This document shows positions 37,147 to 47,438 of a stretch of 64,000 nt of DNA, in pieces. The stretch lies in the NCBI GenBank assembly GCA_023251775.1, contig JAHEYC010000001.1:47666-111665 (forward strand), read 5' to 3'. The stretch's first letter is position 1. Every line of letters begins with the position of its first letter. This stretch comes from Sphingobacteriaceae bacterium. GTDB taxonomy: Bacteria; Bacteroidota; Bacteroidia; B-17B0; Aurantibacillaceae. The position numbers were made by a program, and so were the translations under genes. A model generated the notes under the pieces. That model saw nothing but the letters and a program-made list of their open reading frames with translations. It had not been told where the DNA came from and ran no database searches.

Positions 37147-40100
37147 TTACATCTTCACTCCTATCACCAAAAGATCATCTACCTGTTCGTGATTTCCCAT
37201 CCAAGAATTGATATTGCTTTTCAACTCTTCACATTGAATAGGCATTGGTAATTCTGCTTTGGTGAGTAAATACGATTTGAAATTCTTGGTCATGTATTTT
37301 TTTCCCGTAGTGCCGCCAAACTGATCGGCATATCCATCACTATGAGCGTACAAAACATCTCCGACTTTTAATTTCAAGGTATGCATTTCATAAATTGAAT
37401 TAAATTCAGTTGAGCTGGCAATGCTTGCTTTGGTTGGTTTTATCTCGTTGATCACTTTTTGGTTTGCATCATAGATCCACAACGACCGATTAGCACCGGA
37501 GTATTTTACCTCTCGCGTTTTTGTATTCACTTTCAGCAAACAGATCTCCATGCCATCTTTGTTCTTGCTTTCGCCTTGCTGACGTAAATTCTCTTTGATA
37601 CTATTATTGGCATGATATAATAATTTATCAGGTTCGGTACTTGCCAAAGCAGCGTCGTGCAATTTACCTGAGCAGATCATACTCATAAAACCTCCGGGCA
37701 CCCCATGGCCGGTACAATCACAACAAGCGATCAAGAATTCATTCTCATTTATTTTCTTGAACCAATAAAAATCGCCGCTCACAATATCTTTGGGTTGAAA
37801 GAACACAAATAGGTCCTTCCATAATGCTTTGATATCATTTATCTCAGGTAAAATAGAATCCTGAATTCCTTTTGCGTAATTGATGCTATCTGTTATCTCT
37901 TGATTTTTATGTTCGATCTCGTGTTTTTGTTTTTGAATTTCTTTTGTTCTATCCGTAATAATTTTTTCAAGTCTGATGTTCTGTTCTATCAATCGTTTGG
38001 CGTAAACCTTTATGATAACGTAAACGCATAAACCAAAGGCGACAACATAAGCAAGGTAGGCCCAAATGGTTCGATACCATGGTGGCAAAATGGTAAATGG
38101 AATTATTATCTCCTGACCTTCTTTCCCGAGAATGTTCTTTGATCTTACATGCAACTGATAAGATCCCTCATGCAAATACTCATACGTGATCACTTTTTTA
38201 TTTGCAAATTCTTTATAGTCGGTCTCCAGTCCTTCGAGATAATACGAGAATAATAATTCATTCTTATCAATAAAATCGGATGCGCCGGGATATACCTCAA
38301 TGGAATTATTAGCGTAATTCAGTTCTACATTGCCAAGTTTTGTATTTGGATTGACATTATAAAAATTCCTTACCGAATCTTTGCCGAATTTTACTCTATT
38401 CATGAACGTATTAAGCACTTGTACGGTATTCATTAATTTAGTATCATAACAATACAAGCCATTGTTAGTGCCCAAATAAACAATAGAATCATTTGAGCAA
38501 ATAGATTTGGTATCCGATTCTTTTATCCGCGAAAGTTGTGTTTGTTTAACTTCGAATGTTGTGCCATTTTTTACCAAACACATCATTCCTTCCGGAGCTT
38601 TCATGTCGCCCTTGGGTTTATAATTGAGCCAGATATTATCTTTTACAACTGCTTGCGCCATTAAGAAAAAATATTTTTTTAATGGCTTGAAAGGTTCGCT
38701 TATCGTTAACTTAAATTTATCTCCTTCTTTTTTTATCAAAAAGATCTCGCCGTTATTAAAAATATAGATCTCATTCCCAAATTTCAAAACACTGCTCTCA
38801 TCATTACTTAAACCACTTTTTTCGGCCAGTATCTCCATTTTTTCGTTTGAAGAATTCACTGCAAAAACACCTTTTGATGTGGTTCCCATATAAACTATTC
38901 CGGCATCACACACGATTGTTCTTATATGAGCATTAAGTTCAAAGGACTCCGTGAGCGTTTTAAAATTCCTGTTCGCAAAAAGTAATTTGGCATAACCTGT
39001 TTCTGTTCCCACATAAACTATACTTTCATTATTCTTTGTTGATTCGGTTACAATACAATGTGGATCGCTTGGCAACTCGTACACCATAGTAAAATCATTT
39101 TTGTCGAGCCTGTACAATCCAAATTTTGTACCTGCAATGAGTTCGCCATTTATTTCTTTGAGACACCACGACACATCGGTAACATTAGTAGGTTCAAAAT
39201 TATCGCTTGAATAATTATAACGTAATATCCCTTTATCAGTGGCGATATAAATAGTGCCATTGTAACAAATACATCCTTCAACGGTTCCTTTTACTCCATT
39301 TGCTTTGGTAAATCGTGTGATCGGATTATTGAATTCTATTAAACTCACACCTTTTGCAAGGGCTAACCATATATGTCCTTGGTAATCGTTATAGATATAA
39401 TTCACCCCATCATCCTGCAATTCATTACCCGCATTGATATATTTTAATGGCTCAAATTTTAAATTGGTAATTACCAATCCACCCGACACCGAACCAAAAG
39501 CAAAATGATCGGATCCAATATTCGCCGAACAATAAACTGTTTTATCGGCCAACCAATTATCGATCGGTGTATTAATTTTTTTTATTTCTGAGACCTCCGG
39601 AAGCGAATTATTATAATTACATTCAAAAACACCTTTGGGAGAAATGATGTATTGTTTTTTATTGGCCGATACAATTCCTCTTACCGGCGTTGCATTGTCG
39701 GCAAATGCTTCTCCACCTCTGAACAGTGTGAGTTGATTATTATAAGAAAGAAATTCTAATCCAACCCCTCTTTCTTTTATCACCAAATGATCACCCACTT
39801 TAAAGAAGGTATGAAAACCTTCTTCGCCCGGCGAGATGCAAACGATCTTTCCCGAATAATAATCAAATATCTTTTGATTGCTGCAATAGTAAACATGATC
39901 TTTAATGATGATGATGCTCCAGATCTTGTTCACCTCTTTTTCTTTAGCGGGTAAAAGATGTGTTAGAGATTCAAATTTAAATTCGCCATTGTTGCTTTGT
40001 ACAAGTTTGCCAAAATTGCCATCACCGGCTACGAAGATCTCTTCGTTATCATTTTTTGCAAGCGATAAACACAAAAACTCTAGTTTAAGTGTTAACCATT

Positions 40101-40302
40101 CGGTACCGTTATTGATCAAGATGCCATCATTGTTGGCAACCAATATCCTTCCATATTTATCTTGTAAAATGCAGCGATTTTGATCGGAAGCCAAGTACTG
40201 CGAAGGGAGATAATTATGCATGAAATAATTACCTTTTTGCGAATAACCGAAAAGCACGGTTAAAAGCAATAAAATTGAATATAGGAGCTTAAATCCTCTC
40301 AT
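37147..40302 (-). CDS. Propeller-sensor SpoIIE-type phosphatase
   Basis: The ATG at 40302 gives a normal signal (MRGFKLLYSILLLLTVLFGYS); a longer frame to 40341 adds 13 unlikely residues. The 1051-residue protein has a periplasmic two-component-regulator-type beta-propeller (about 30-640, for example HIWLALAKGVSLIEF and TIYIATDKGILRYN), a Y_Y_Y domain (about 650-740), one membrane helix (about 750-770), a coiled coil and a SpoIIE/PP2C phosphatase domain (about 820-1051: GDFYWFKKI, CCDCTGHGVPGGFMS, GANRSLW, SDGYADQFGG). This is the hybrid-sensor layout used for glycan sensing in Bacteroidota, but with a phosphatase in place of a histidine kinase. Confidence 0.88.
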   Translation of the reverse strand: MRGFKLLYSILLLLTVLFGYSQKGNYFMHNYLPSQYLASDQNRCILQDKYGRILVANNDGILINNGTEWLTLKLEFLCLSLAKNDNEEIFVAGDGNFGKLVQSNNGEFKFESLTHLLPAKEKEVNKIWSIIIIKDHVYYCSNQKIFDYYSGKIVCISPGEEGFHTFFKVGDHLVIKERGVGLEFLSYNNQLTLFRGGEAFADNATPVRGIVSANKKQYIISPKGVFECNYNNSLPEVSEIKKINTPIDNWLADKTVYCSANIGSDHFAFGSVSGGLVITNLKFEPLKYINAGNELQDDGVNYIYNDYQGHIWLALAKGVSLIEFNNPITRFTKANGVKGTVEGCICYNGTIYIATDKGILRYNYSSDNFEPTNVTDVSWCLKEINGELIAGTKFGLYRLDKNDFTMVYELPSDPHCIVTESTKNNESIVYVGTETGYAKLLFANRNFKTLTESFELNAHIRTIVCDAGIVYMGTTSKGVFAVNSSNEKMEILAEKSGLSNDESSVLKFGNEIYIFNNGEIFLIKKEGDKFKLTISEPFKPLKKYFFLMAQAVVKDNIWLNYKPKGDMKAPEGMMCLVKNGTTFEVKQTQLSRIKESDTKSICSNDSIVYLGTNNGLYCYDTKLMNTVQVLNTFMNRVKFGKDSVRNFYNVNPNTKLGNVELNYANNSIEVYPGASDFIDKNELLFSYYLEGLETDYKEFANKKVITYEYLHEGSYQLHVRSKNILGKEGQEIIIPFTILPPWYRTIWAYLAYVVAFGLCVYVIIKVYAKRLIEQNIRLEKIITDRTKEIQKQKHEIEHKNQEITDSINYAKGIQDSILPEINDIKALWKDLFVFFQPKDIVSGDFYWFKKINENEFLIACCDCTGHGVPGGFMSMICSGKLHDAALASTEPDKLLYHANNSIKENLRQQGESKNKDGMEICLLKVNTKTREVKYSGANRSLWIYDANQKVINEIKPTKASIASSTEFNSIYEMHTLKLKVGDVLYAHSDGYADQFGGTTGKKYMTKNFKSYLLTKAELPMPIQCEELKSNINSWMGNHEQVDDLLVIGVKM

Positions 40303-40385
40303 AGTTGATCCAAATGCACTATAAAAGTATAAATGTAGCAATAAAAAACAGGTCCTTTAAACATAGAATTAACAAATAAATGAGG

Positions 40386-40417
40386 TTTGGAGGCAAAGGG
40401 TTGATTTTGTAATTTTA
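40386..40417 (+). promoter_or_regulatory. Predicted Bacteroidota promoter of the 40440 gene
   Basis: TTTG (40386-40389), a spacer of 20 bases and TAATTTTA (40410-40417, one change from TAnnTTTG). Transcription would begin near 40424, 16 bases before the start codon. Confidence 0.5.
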
Positions 40418-40439
40418 CTATACTATTAAAAATACCATC

Positions 40440-42896
40440 ATGAGAAAAAATCTACTTAGTATTGTTGCCTTCATTATTACGTTTTCCGTTTTCGGACAAT
40501 CAGTTCCTAATGGTGGCTTTGAAAGCTGGCAGACAACAAATTTCGAAAATCCCGCATTTTGGCAAACTGCCAACTTTGAAAATAAAAGTATTGGCGTGGT
40601 TCCTGTAGTTGCCACTAAAGTTACGGATGCCTATCATGGAAATTATGCGCTCAAACTCACGAGTACTCCTCTTGGAACTAATGTGGCATTTGCTTGGTTT
40701 GCTAATGGTAGCCCATCAGGAACTGCCGGTAAAGGTGGGATTCCATACAACCAGCAAGCCACCGGTTTACGTTTCCATTATAAGGCAAATATCATTGGTA
40801 CTGATACCGTTATTTTCTATTGTCAGTTCAAAAAGAATGGTGTTGCTATTGGAACCTACTTATATAAATTCACTTCATCTCAAACTAATTATACCCTCTT
40901 TAATCCTACGTTCAGTCCGGCACTTACACAAACGCCCGACACTATCATCATTGCATCAGCATCGAGTAATGCATTTAGCAATAATGCGTTTCAGGCCGGA
41001 AATTTTTTCCAAATAGACAGCTTGATGTTCAAAGGTGTAGCATTTCAACCAAATAATTTCAATGGAGATTTTGAAAATTGGCAACCAATAACATTTTACA
41101 GTCTTAACGGCTGGCCGAGTACGCAATACATTCAACGTGTTACTGATTCGTATTCGGGTACCTATGCTATAGAATTGCAAACTCAAGGGCCTGCTTTTAG
41201 TAATAATCAAACAAGTCCGGGACGCGCCGGAACAGGAGTACCAACACAAACAAGTACACTTGGGGGATATCCTTACAGTTTGCAGAACGATACGATGATC
41301 TTTTATTATAAATATCTTCCCGCATTTCCCGGTGATAGCGCACGCATTTTCCTTGATTTTAAATTGAATGGTATATTCTTCCAAAATGCGTTTAAGTTAT
41401 TGCCAATTGCAGCAAGTTATACTCGTGTAAAAATTCCGATCAATCTTTCGCAGGCTCCGGATACTATGTTGATCTCGATCGAATCGTCAAACTACCCTAC
41501 ACTTCCTGTTTATGCAGGTTCGGATCTTAAGATCGACAATATGTATTTGAAATCACAAATGATCCCAGTCTCCAAATTCATTTCACCAACTGTTGGATGT
41601 ATTGGTCAGCCCGTGCAATTACAAGATAATTCATACAACATGGCAAATGCATGGGGATGGATCATGCCGGGCGGACAACCCGGAAGTTCAACATCGCAAA
41701 ATCCTGTGGTAGTTTACGGTTCAGTTGGAATAAAAACAATTACCATGATCTCAAGCAATCAATTTGGATCGGGTGCAACAATTTCAAAAACAATTTCAAT
41801 TAATCCTATTCCCGCCACTGCTGCCACCAGCACGATCAAAGCATGTGGGGCAACCGGAAGCGTAGTGATAAATGCAAGTGGTGCAACTACGTATTCGTGG
41901 AATACAGGCGCAACAACTGCTTCTCTTTTGGTAAATCCAAGTGTAAGCACAACTTATACTGTAACCGGAACAACCAATGGTTGCTCGGGCGATGCTGTTG
42001 GTTCGGTAATTGTGCCTACACCTCCTAAGCCTGATATTTGTATTGTTACCGTTGATAGTTTGAATCAAAACAACGAGATCTATTGGGATAAACCATCTTA
42101 TCCAATGTTGGATTCCATGATCATTTATCGTGAAGTGATAACAAATACTTACAAAAGAATTGGTGCTGTTTCTGTAGACTCCTTAAGTTTCTTTAGAGAT
42201 ACAACTCGTTCTGTTGGTCCTGCCAATGGAAATCCAAATATTTCAACTTACCGTTACAAAATTCAAGTGAGAGATACTTGCGGTAATTATGGCCCCATGA
42301 GTTTATGGCATAATACAGTTTTCTTTTCGCACACAAATTCTACGTTCTTCTGGACGAATAATTATTTAATAGAAGGTCCTTATAATCCAGTGATCACATA
42401 CAGTTTATTGGTGTGTCAAAATCCAACGGTGAATCCTGCGTATCAATTGGTGGGAACAACAACCGGAAATCAAAATCAATTGAATGATATCTTCTATTCT
42501 ATTTATCAGGCAACAGCCGATTGGCGTGTAGAAGCGTATCTTGGATTTAGTTGCTATGCACAAAAAATGGCACAGCAAGGTAAATCTACTCAGGTAACAC
42601 GCAGTAATATTTCAAATAATCGTCCTGCCAACCCTGATATTGGCGTAAAAGAAAATGGGAATTTAAAAGGTGTAACTGTATATCCAAACCCTACGCAAAA
42701 ATTCCTTATGGTAAATTTCAATATCATGAATGCAGATATTGAATTGAAATTAACCAATGTGTTAGGACAAATAGTTTATCAAGAAAAAACAACGTCGAGT
42801 AAAACTATTGATGTATCCGAATTCGCTAAAGGCGTTTATACATTAAGTGTTACTGTTAATGGCGCTAAAAATATGTATAAGATCATTGTGAATTGA
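40440..42896 (+). CDS. Secreted T9SS protein with two jelly-roll modules, PKD and Ig-like repeat
   Basis: 818 residues. Signal peptide 1-19 (FSVFG before QSVPN). Two jelly-roll modules in tandem (about 22-185, VPNGGFESWQTTNF; and about 198-370, NFNGDFENWQPITF) resemble carbohydrate-binding domains. A PKD-like domain (about 380-455) and one Ig-like repeat (about 460-525: INASGATTYSWNTGATTASL ... TTYTVTG) follow, then an Fn3-like part. The end (VYPNPTQKFLMVNF ... MYKIIVN) is a type A T9SS sorting domain. It has no catalytic motif I can see; likely surface-exposed and glycan- or matrix-binding. Confidence 0.82.
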   Translation: MRKNLLSIVAFIITFSVFGQSVPNGGFESWQTTNFENPAFWQTANFENKSIGVVPVVATKVTDAYHGNYALKLTSTPLGTNVAFAWFANGSPSGTAGKGGIPYNQQATGLRFHYKANIIGTDTVIFYCQFKKNGVAIGTYLYKFTSSQTNYTLFNPTFSPALTQTPDTIIIASASSNAFSNNAFQAGNFFQIDSLMFKGVAFQPNNFNGDFENWQPITFYSLNGWPSTQYIQRVTDSYSGTYAIELQTQGPAFSNNQTSPGRAGTGVPTQTSTLGGYPYSLQNDTMIFYYKYLPAFPGDSARIFLDFKLNGIFFQNAFKLLPIAASYTRVKIPINLSQAPDTMLISIESSNYPTLPVYAGSDLKIDNMYLKSQMIPVSKFISPTVGCIGQPVQLQDNSYNMANAWGWIMPGGQPGSSTSQNPVVVYGSVGIKTITMISSNQFGSGATISKTISINPIPATAATSTIKACGATGSVVINASGATTYSWNTGATTASLLVNPSVSTTYTVTGTTNGCSGDAVGSVIVPTPPKPDICIVTVDSLNQNNEIYWDKPSYPMLDSMIIYREVITNTYKRIGAVSVDSLSFFRDTTRSVGPANGNPNISTYRYKIQVRDTCGNYGPMSLWHNTVFFSHTNSTFFWTNNYLIEGPYNPVITYSLLVCQNPTVNPAYQLVGTTTGNQNQLNDIFYSIYQATADWRVEAYLGFSCYAQKMAQQGKSTQVTRSNISNNRPANPDIGVKENGNLKGVTVYPNPTQKFLMVNFNIMNADIELKLTNVLGQIVYQEKTTSSKTIDVSEFAKGVYTLSVTVNGAKNMYKIIVN

Positions 42897-42915
42897 TCCC
42901 TTACCTATAGGAAAT

Positions 42916-42949
42916 AAAAAAGCCCTCGCATTATGTGAGGGCTTTTTTT
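42916..42949. terminator. Bidirectional terminator between two convergent T9SS genes
   Basis: AAAAAGCCCTC and GAGGGCTTTTT flank CATTATG in a strong stem with T-runs on both strands, 20 bases after the upstream stop and about 20 before the convergent one. Confidence 0.93.
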
Positions 42950-42966
42950 ATATTTTTAAATTGATC

Positions 42967-45900
42967 TTAATTGATCACGATCTTTTTCGTTGTGCTTTTG
43001 CCATCTTTAGTAATTACCACAAAATAAACGCCCGCACTTAATTGCGATGAGTCGTAATTGAACCTTGTCTCATTTCCAATTTTATGAGTTGAGATAACAC
43101 TTCCCAACACATTCATCACTTTTACTTCAGAGAACTCTAAACCATTTCCACTCATTATAAAATTATGATGCGCAGGGTTCGGAAATATATTCACGTAAGT
43201 TCCGTTACTTTGTTCACTTAAAGAAGTTGTTGGGAAAGTTGTAAAACTGTATTCAATGTACGCACCAAAATCGGATTGCAATGTTTTTAGAATATTTCCC
43301 GAAGCATCTTTAAAACGAAGATAGCCTGTTCCTTGCGCCGAATTTGCCCACCAATTTAATCCATCCATTCCCACATCGGTTAATATCAAACGGTAACAGC
43401 CTGTTAGAACATAGTCGTCATTATAAATAGTTACGGCTGTTGTTCCGGTTCTTTGTCCTACAATATTTCCATTATCATCATAGATCTTATACGTGTTGTG
43501 CGGCACATAATTATTCGACTTGAACTCTACCGTAAAATTATCGGGCAGCTGATCGGCTTTTGTAAATGGTGATTGATATTTATTATTATACACATAATCA
43601 TCAATAACATTATTCACTTTTTTGATCTGCGCATAAAAAATATTATTAGTAGGCTGTAAAGCACTTTGCCATAAACCGCTCACCGGTAATTTAACGGTAA
43701 CCGTATCCATATAAGCTAACGTTCCTGTCCATGTATATGTTTGTGGCGTTGCACTATTATTCAACCAATAATCAAACGCAATACTTGAGATGGAAGTTGA
43801 ACCTGTATTTTGCACTACTAATTTTGGATTCGAACACATGGCATTTTGACGCAAGAATTGTACTCTATTACTTGGCTCCTTAACTTCTATGATAGAAGCA
43901 TCCAACGAAAAGTTAGCGCCGCCATACGTTACTAATTGATGCGCTTGTTGATAATAATAATTTCCGCTTGCCACCGACGGATTTGAACAATTATAATCTA
44001 TACTCACCGTATTACCCGGAGTAATATATGGTGTAAGATAATATTCTTTTAAAATACTTGTTTCACCCGGACACCATCCCTGACGATCATACAACCATGT
44101 GCCTCCTTGCGGGAACACCGGAATATCTGAACATTTTTTGGTGATGTACCACGAGAATTCATTGGCGCCACCATCTACATTAAGTGAATGTGTTACCAAG
44201 CCGCCATTTTGGTGGAATTCTCCTTCTGCACCATGACCGGTAATGGAACTGCGCATTTTGAATTGTTTTCCTGCAACTAAAGTTGAGAAAGTTGTTGGGG
44301 GATAAAAACTTTGGTTATTGATGCTTCCTATTCCAGGTGCTCCGGTACGACATGTTCCTTGCCATAGTTGATTGAATTGCAAAACAGTTCGTGGTGGCGT
44401 ACCAACTATAAAATAAAAATCAATATCCATTTGTTCTTGATACTGTCCACCTAATGTCATTACCATGCGTTTTGAATTTTGTAATAATGGTGCAAAATCA
44501 GTTACATCATAATACCACGATTTTCCTGTGGCTCCTAAACTTAATCCTTTTCCATACGGTGTTACAAACGAAACGATCTCATTATAGAAAGGATATCTTT
44601 CAAAATAATTTAAATTATTGATGGTTAATGTACCGGTTGGTGTAACCGCAATTGTTCCTGTTAACACATTATTATTATCACCATCGTAAATATTTTTTGG
44701 AACTGCTTGGAACGAATTGCTTGTAGAAACTAGAACTACTGCATCGTTCGCCATTGGCGTAACGGTTGAATTATCGGTGATAGAATATGATTGAACAACA
44801 TACGGTGCACGGATCACCGAATCGCGCACAGTTAAAGTATTTGTTGTTGTTGAATAAGTTCCTTTAAAGAAGACAACATTAGGACGTAAACTTGTTTCGT
44901 AGAACATGCGGTTCAATTTATCGCCACGCTCGTAACTCCATTGTAAATTAACTCCGGCCGAAGTAAGTGCAAATTTACTATCGTTCAATGTTTGACCGGT
45001 GCCCTCAGCCATTTTATAATAAGCCAAAAGATTTGTGTAGAATGGATGTGATGCATCAATTGGTTTGTTCATCCAGTTTTGAATATCTACCAATGATAAT
45101 TCCTTGTTCCAAACAGTAAGTTCGTTTATTTTTCCTTTGTAATTATTTCCAAACGCTTGGTCTTTTCCTAAGATCAAATTCAACAACGACATTGGTTTTG
45201 TTTTTGCAGTTCCCGAATGCCAAAGTGCTCCGTTCAAATAAATTTTCATATCTCCTGTAGTTGCATTCTTTGTAAATACCCAATGATTCCACTGTCCGCC
45301 AATTTCAGTTGCTATAGCAGCTTTATTTATGCGATCAAAATTTCCTGCCGAAAATCCCGCATCAAAATACATATTGTTATCACTCCAAGGAAAATGAATA
45401 TTGAGATTGCGATCGTTAGGATTAGTTGCCCAACCATACAGAACCGATGTATTGGCTGGATATAAAGTTGCTGTTCCGTATGCCCACATGCTTACAGTCA
45501 ATTCGTTAGTGATCCCTGTTAAACTTGCGGTATTAATTGTAGCGTGACCAAATTTCCCAAGATCAATGGCATAATTATTATTACTGTATAAGGCAAGATT
45601 AGACGCATAACTCAAGCCATTGAATACAATTGGATTTGTAGGAACTGTATTGGTGAACGAAAGATCGATCAATACATTGCTAACGCCATCCCAATTAAAT
45701 GGGCTGATAAATTGAATGCGATTATTTCCATTCACGAAATTATAATTCTGATTATACACTTGCGTAAATCCGGTTAAGCTTGTAGTATTAGAAGTAAGCA
45801 CTGTTGTTGTTGCACTTACAAGTTGCATTTTTACTCGGAAGAAATTTACAACGCCGCCCGCATTAGCAACATTTAAAATAAAACCGTTCAATGGTCCTGC

Positions 45901-46446
45901 AATTAAACCTGATGCAGTTAGTTCAGAAGCTTTCACTAAAATTTGTGAGCGACCTGAAGTTTCATTTGCTTTCAAAAGATTTGGTGTGGCTGTACTACCA
46001 TTACCAATGGTAAATAGTGTTTCGGAAATAATAGAATTTAATACAACATTGGTTTGAGCGTAATCGTAATAATCGTATAACGTTTGATTGGTGTATGGAA
46101 AAGTTGTTGGTGTATAATTTGAGATCACATAATTTGGCGCTGTTTTTGGTGCTTTCTCAATTTTTGAAGAATCAACGATGTATGTATTGCACGAATAATC
46201 CCACTCGCCGCAACCTTGATTTGGTAATGCTTGAGTTGACACCAAATTATTTTTGCAACGCATATTATATTTCATGATGATCTTTTCGAACGTTAGCGAA
46301 TTGTTCGGAAAATTGATCACGGTATCGCGCGAATTACTTCCGTACTTAAACGTTTTGATCACAATCGTGTCTCCGGTGGTTTGAGATCTGAGATCGATGA
46401 TCATCGTCAAAAAAAGCGCTAATGCTATGCCTACTCTTATTTTCAT
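42967..46446 (-). CDS. PNGase F-like secreted T9SS protein with LamG domain
   Basis: 1159 residues. Signal peptide about 1-21 (DLRS before QTTGD). The N-terminal region includes MRCKNNLVSTQALPNQGCGEWDYSCNTYI-like text (positions about 59-88). A LamG/concanavalin-like domain lies near 305-465 (NHWVFTKNATTGDMKIYLNG). Residues about 690-930 resemble the C-terminal domain of peptide-N-glycosidase F, including GHGAEGEFHQNGG and GGTWLYDRQGWCPG. The end is a type A T9SS sorting domain (FPNPAHHNFIMSG ... KSTTKKIVIN). PNGase F removes N-linked glycans from asparagine; whether this protein keeps the activity needs its active-site residues checked. Confidence 0.82.
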   Translation of the reverse strand: MKIRVGIALALFLTMIIDLRSQTTGDTIVIKTFKYGSNSRDTVINFPNNSLTFEKIIMKYNMRCKNNLVSTQALPNQGCGEWDYSCNTYIVDSSKIEKAPKTAPNYVISNYTPTTFPYTNQTLYDYYDYAQTNVVLNSIISETLFTIGNGSTATPNLLKANETSGRSQILVKASELTASGLIAGPLNGFILNVANAGGVVNFFRVKMQLVSATTTVLTSNTTSLTGFTQVYNQNYNFVNGNNRIQFISPFNWDGVSNVLIDLSFTNTVPTNPIVFNGLSYASNLALYSNNNYAIDLGKFGHATINTASLTGITNELTVSMWAYGTATLYPANTSVLYGWATNPNDRNLNIHFPWSDNNMYFDAGFSAGNFDRINKAAIATEIGGQWNHWVFTKNATTGDMKIYLNGALWHSGTAKTKPMSLLNLILGKDQAFGNNYKGKINELTVWNKELSLVDIQNWMNKPIDASHPFYTNLLAYYKMAEGTGQTLNDSKFALTSAGVNLQWSYERGDKLNRMFYETSLRPNVVFFKGTYSTTTNTLTVRDSVIRAPYVVQSYSITDNSTVTPMANDAVVLVSTSNSFQAVPKNIYDGDNNNVLTGTIAVTPTGTLTINNLNYFERYPFYNEIVSFVTPYGKGLSLGATGKSWYYDVTDFAPLLQNSKRMVMTLGGQYQEQMDIDFYFIVGTPPRTVLQFNQLWQGTCRTGAPGIGSINNQSFYPPTTFSTLVAGKQFKMRSSITGHGAEGEFHQNGGLVTHSLNVDGGANEFSWYITKKCSDIPVFPQGGTWLYDRQGWCPGETSILKEYYLTPYITPGNTVSIDYNCSNPSVASGNYYYQQAHQLVTYGGANFSLDASIIEVKEPSNRVQFLRQNAMCSNPKLVVQNTGSTSISSIAFDYWLNNSATPQTYTWTGTLAYMDTVTVKLPVSGLWQSALQPTNNIFYAQIKKVNNVIDDYVYNNKYQSPFTKADQLPDNFTVEFKSNNYVPHNTYKIYDDNGNIVGQRTGTTAVTIYNDDYVLTGCYRLILTDVGMDGLNWWANSAQGTGYLRFKDASGNILKTLQSDFGAYIEYSFTTFPTTSLSEQSNGTYVNIFPNPAHHNFIMSGNGLEFSEVKVMNVLGSVISTHKIGNETRFNYDSSQLSAGVYFVVITKDGKSTTKKIVIN

Positions 46447-46646
46447 GGTATTTTTATTTTTTACTAAAACGTTTTAAATATATAGTAAAAATAGGTCATT
46501 TTTGTAAAACAGGCAATTAATTCATGAAATATTGAGAAGGGGCTCTAGCAAAGCTGGTCTATGGGCTTTGTTATCATAGATATAAACGATTTTAGGAAGG
46601 AAAGATCATGAAGCATTTGTTGTAATAAATCTAAGAAAGACTTCTT

Positions 46647-47438
46647 CTATTTTTTAGCTTTTGACAAAAGGAATTTCTGTTTGCACTTATTCTTATCGAA
46701 TAAAGGTCGCTTTTCTTTTGAAGTTCCTCCCGGCATGTTGCGTGTCATGCCATTATTTTGACTGCCCGTTGTAGAACCCGCAGCAGTTTGTGAAACATCA
46801 ATGGTACTTGCCTCTCTTGTAACTGCATTTACTTCGATCACTAATGAAATTACTTTTTCAAGATCTTTGGCGGTATAATTATTTCCATAGATCTCTTTTA
46901 ATGGAATAGCGATCTCGTATGTCATGATATTTTTCTCATTCCAATTCAAATACGAATGTATCCCCACCGAATCGTGAATTGGATAATTTCCATTTTGATT
47001 CGCAAATCCTGATGTGAGCATATTTGTGTTTTGCAATAAGAAAGTATTTTTTAATCGTTCAATATCCGGTTCAACTTCTTCGTTCAATTCTTCCCTTGCA
47101 AAATTTTCTTTTGGATCTACCAAAGGATAAATAATACACCCTTTATGTTTTTCCTTTCCTTTCGTAATGATGTATACCTTCATCCCGGCCATATGTATCT
47201 TCACCTGATTTCTTTTATCATTACTTTGAAAACACAAATAAAGATTAGTGCTATCGTTTGCAAAAGCAAAGAATAATTTTGTCTCTGCATCGTAAAATCG
47301 TAATGGATTATTCCATTCCGATGCTTCGCCATCAATTTTTACAGAATTTGATTTCCAATATGCTGTTGGGAGCAATGATTGTGAATATAAAGCACTTGAA
47401 AAAAAGATAAGGAACACTAATGCTTTTAGATCATTCAT
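46647..47438 (-). CDS. Secreted protein with a DOMON/CBM9-like domain
   Basis: 263 residues with a signal peptide ending ALYS before QSLLP. The segment YWKSNSVKIDGEASEWNNPL ... LFFAFANDSTNLYLCFQ (about 27-80) is typical of the CBM9/DOMON-like fold that binds sugars or haem. The C-terminus is basic (KEKRPLFDKNKCKQKFLLSKAKK is positions about 241-263) and lacks a T9SS domain. It starts 55 bases after the cysN stop on the same strand, so it could be read through from the sulfur operon, though its role is unknown. Confidence 0.65.
   Translation of the reverse strand: MNDLKALVFLIFFSSALYSQSLLPTAYWKSNSVKIDGEASEWNNPLRFYDAETKLFFAFANDSTNLYLCFQSNDKRNQVKIHMAGMKVYIITKGKEKHKGCIIYPLVDPKENFAREELNEEVEPDIERLKNTFLLQNTNMLTSGFANQNGNYPIHDSVGIHSYLNWNEKNIMTYEIAIPLKEIYGNNYTAKDLEKVISLVIEVNAVTREASTIDVSQTAAGSTTGSQNNGMTRNMPGGTSKEKRPLFDKNKCKQKFLLSKAKK

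Noticed and set aside
40303..40341. Longer start for the propeller phosphatase
   Set aside because: The extra residues (MLHLYFYSAFGST) precede an ordinary signal peptide starting at 40302, which is the better start.
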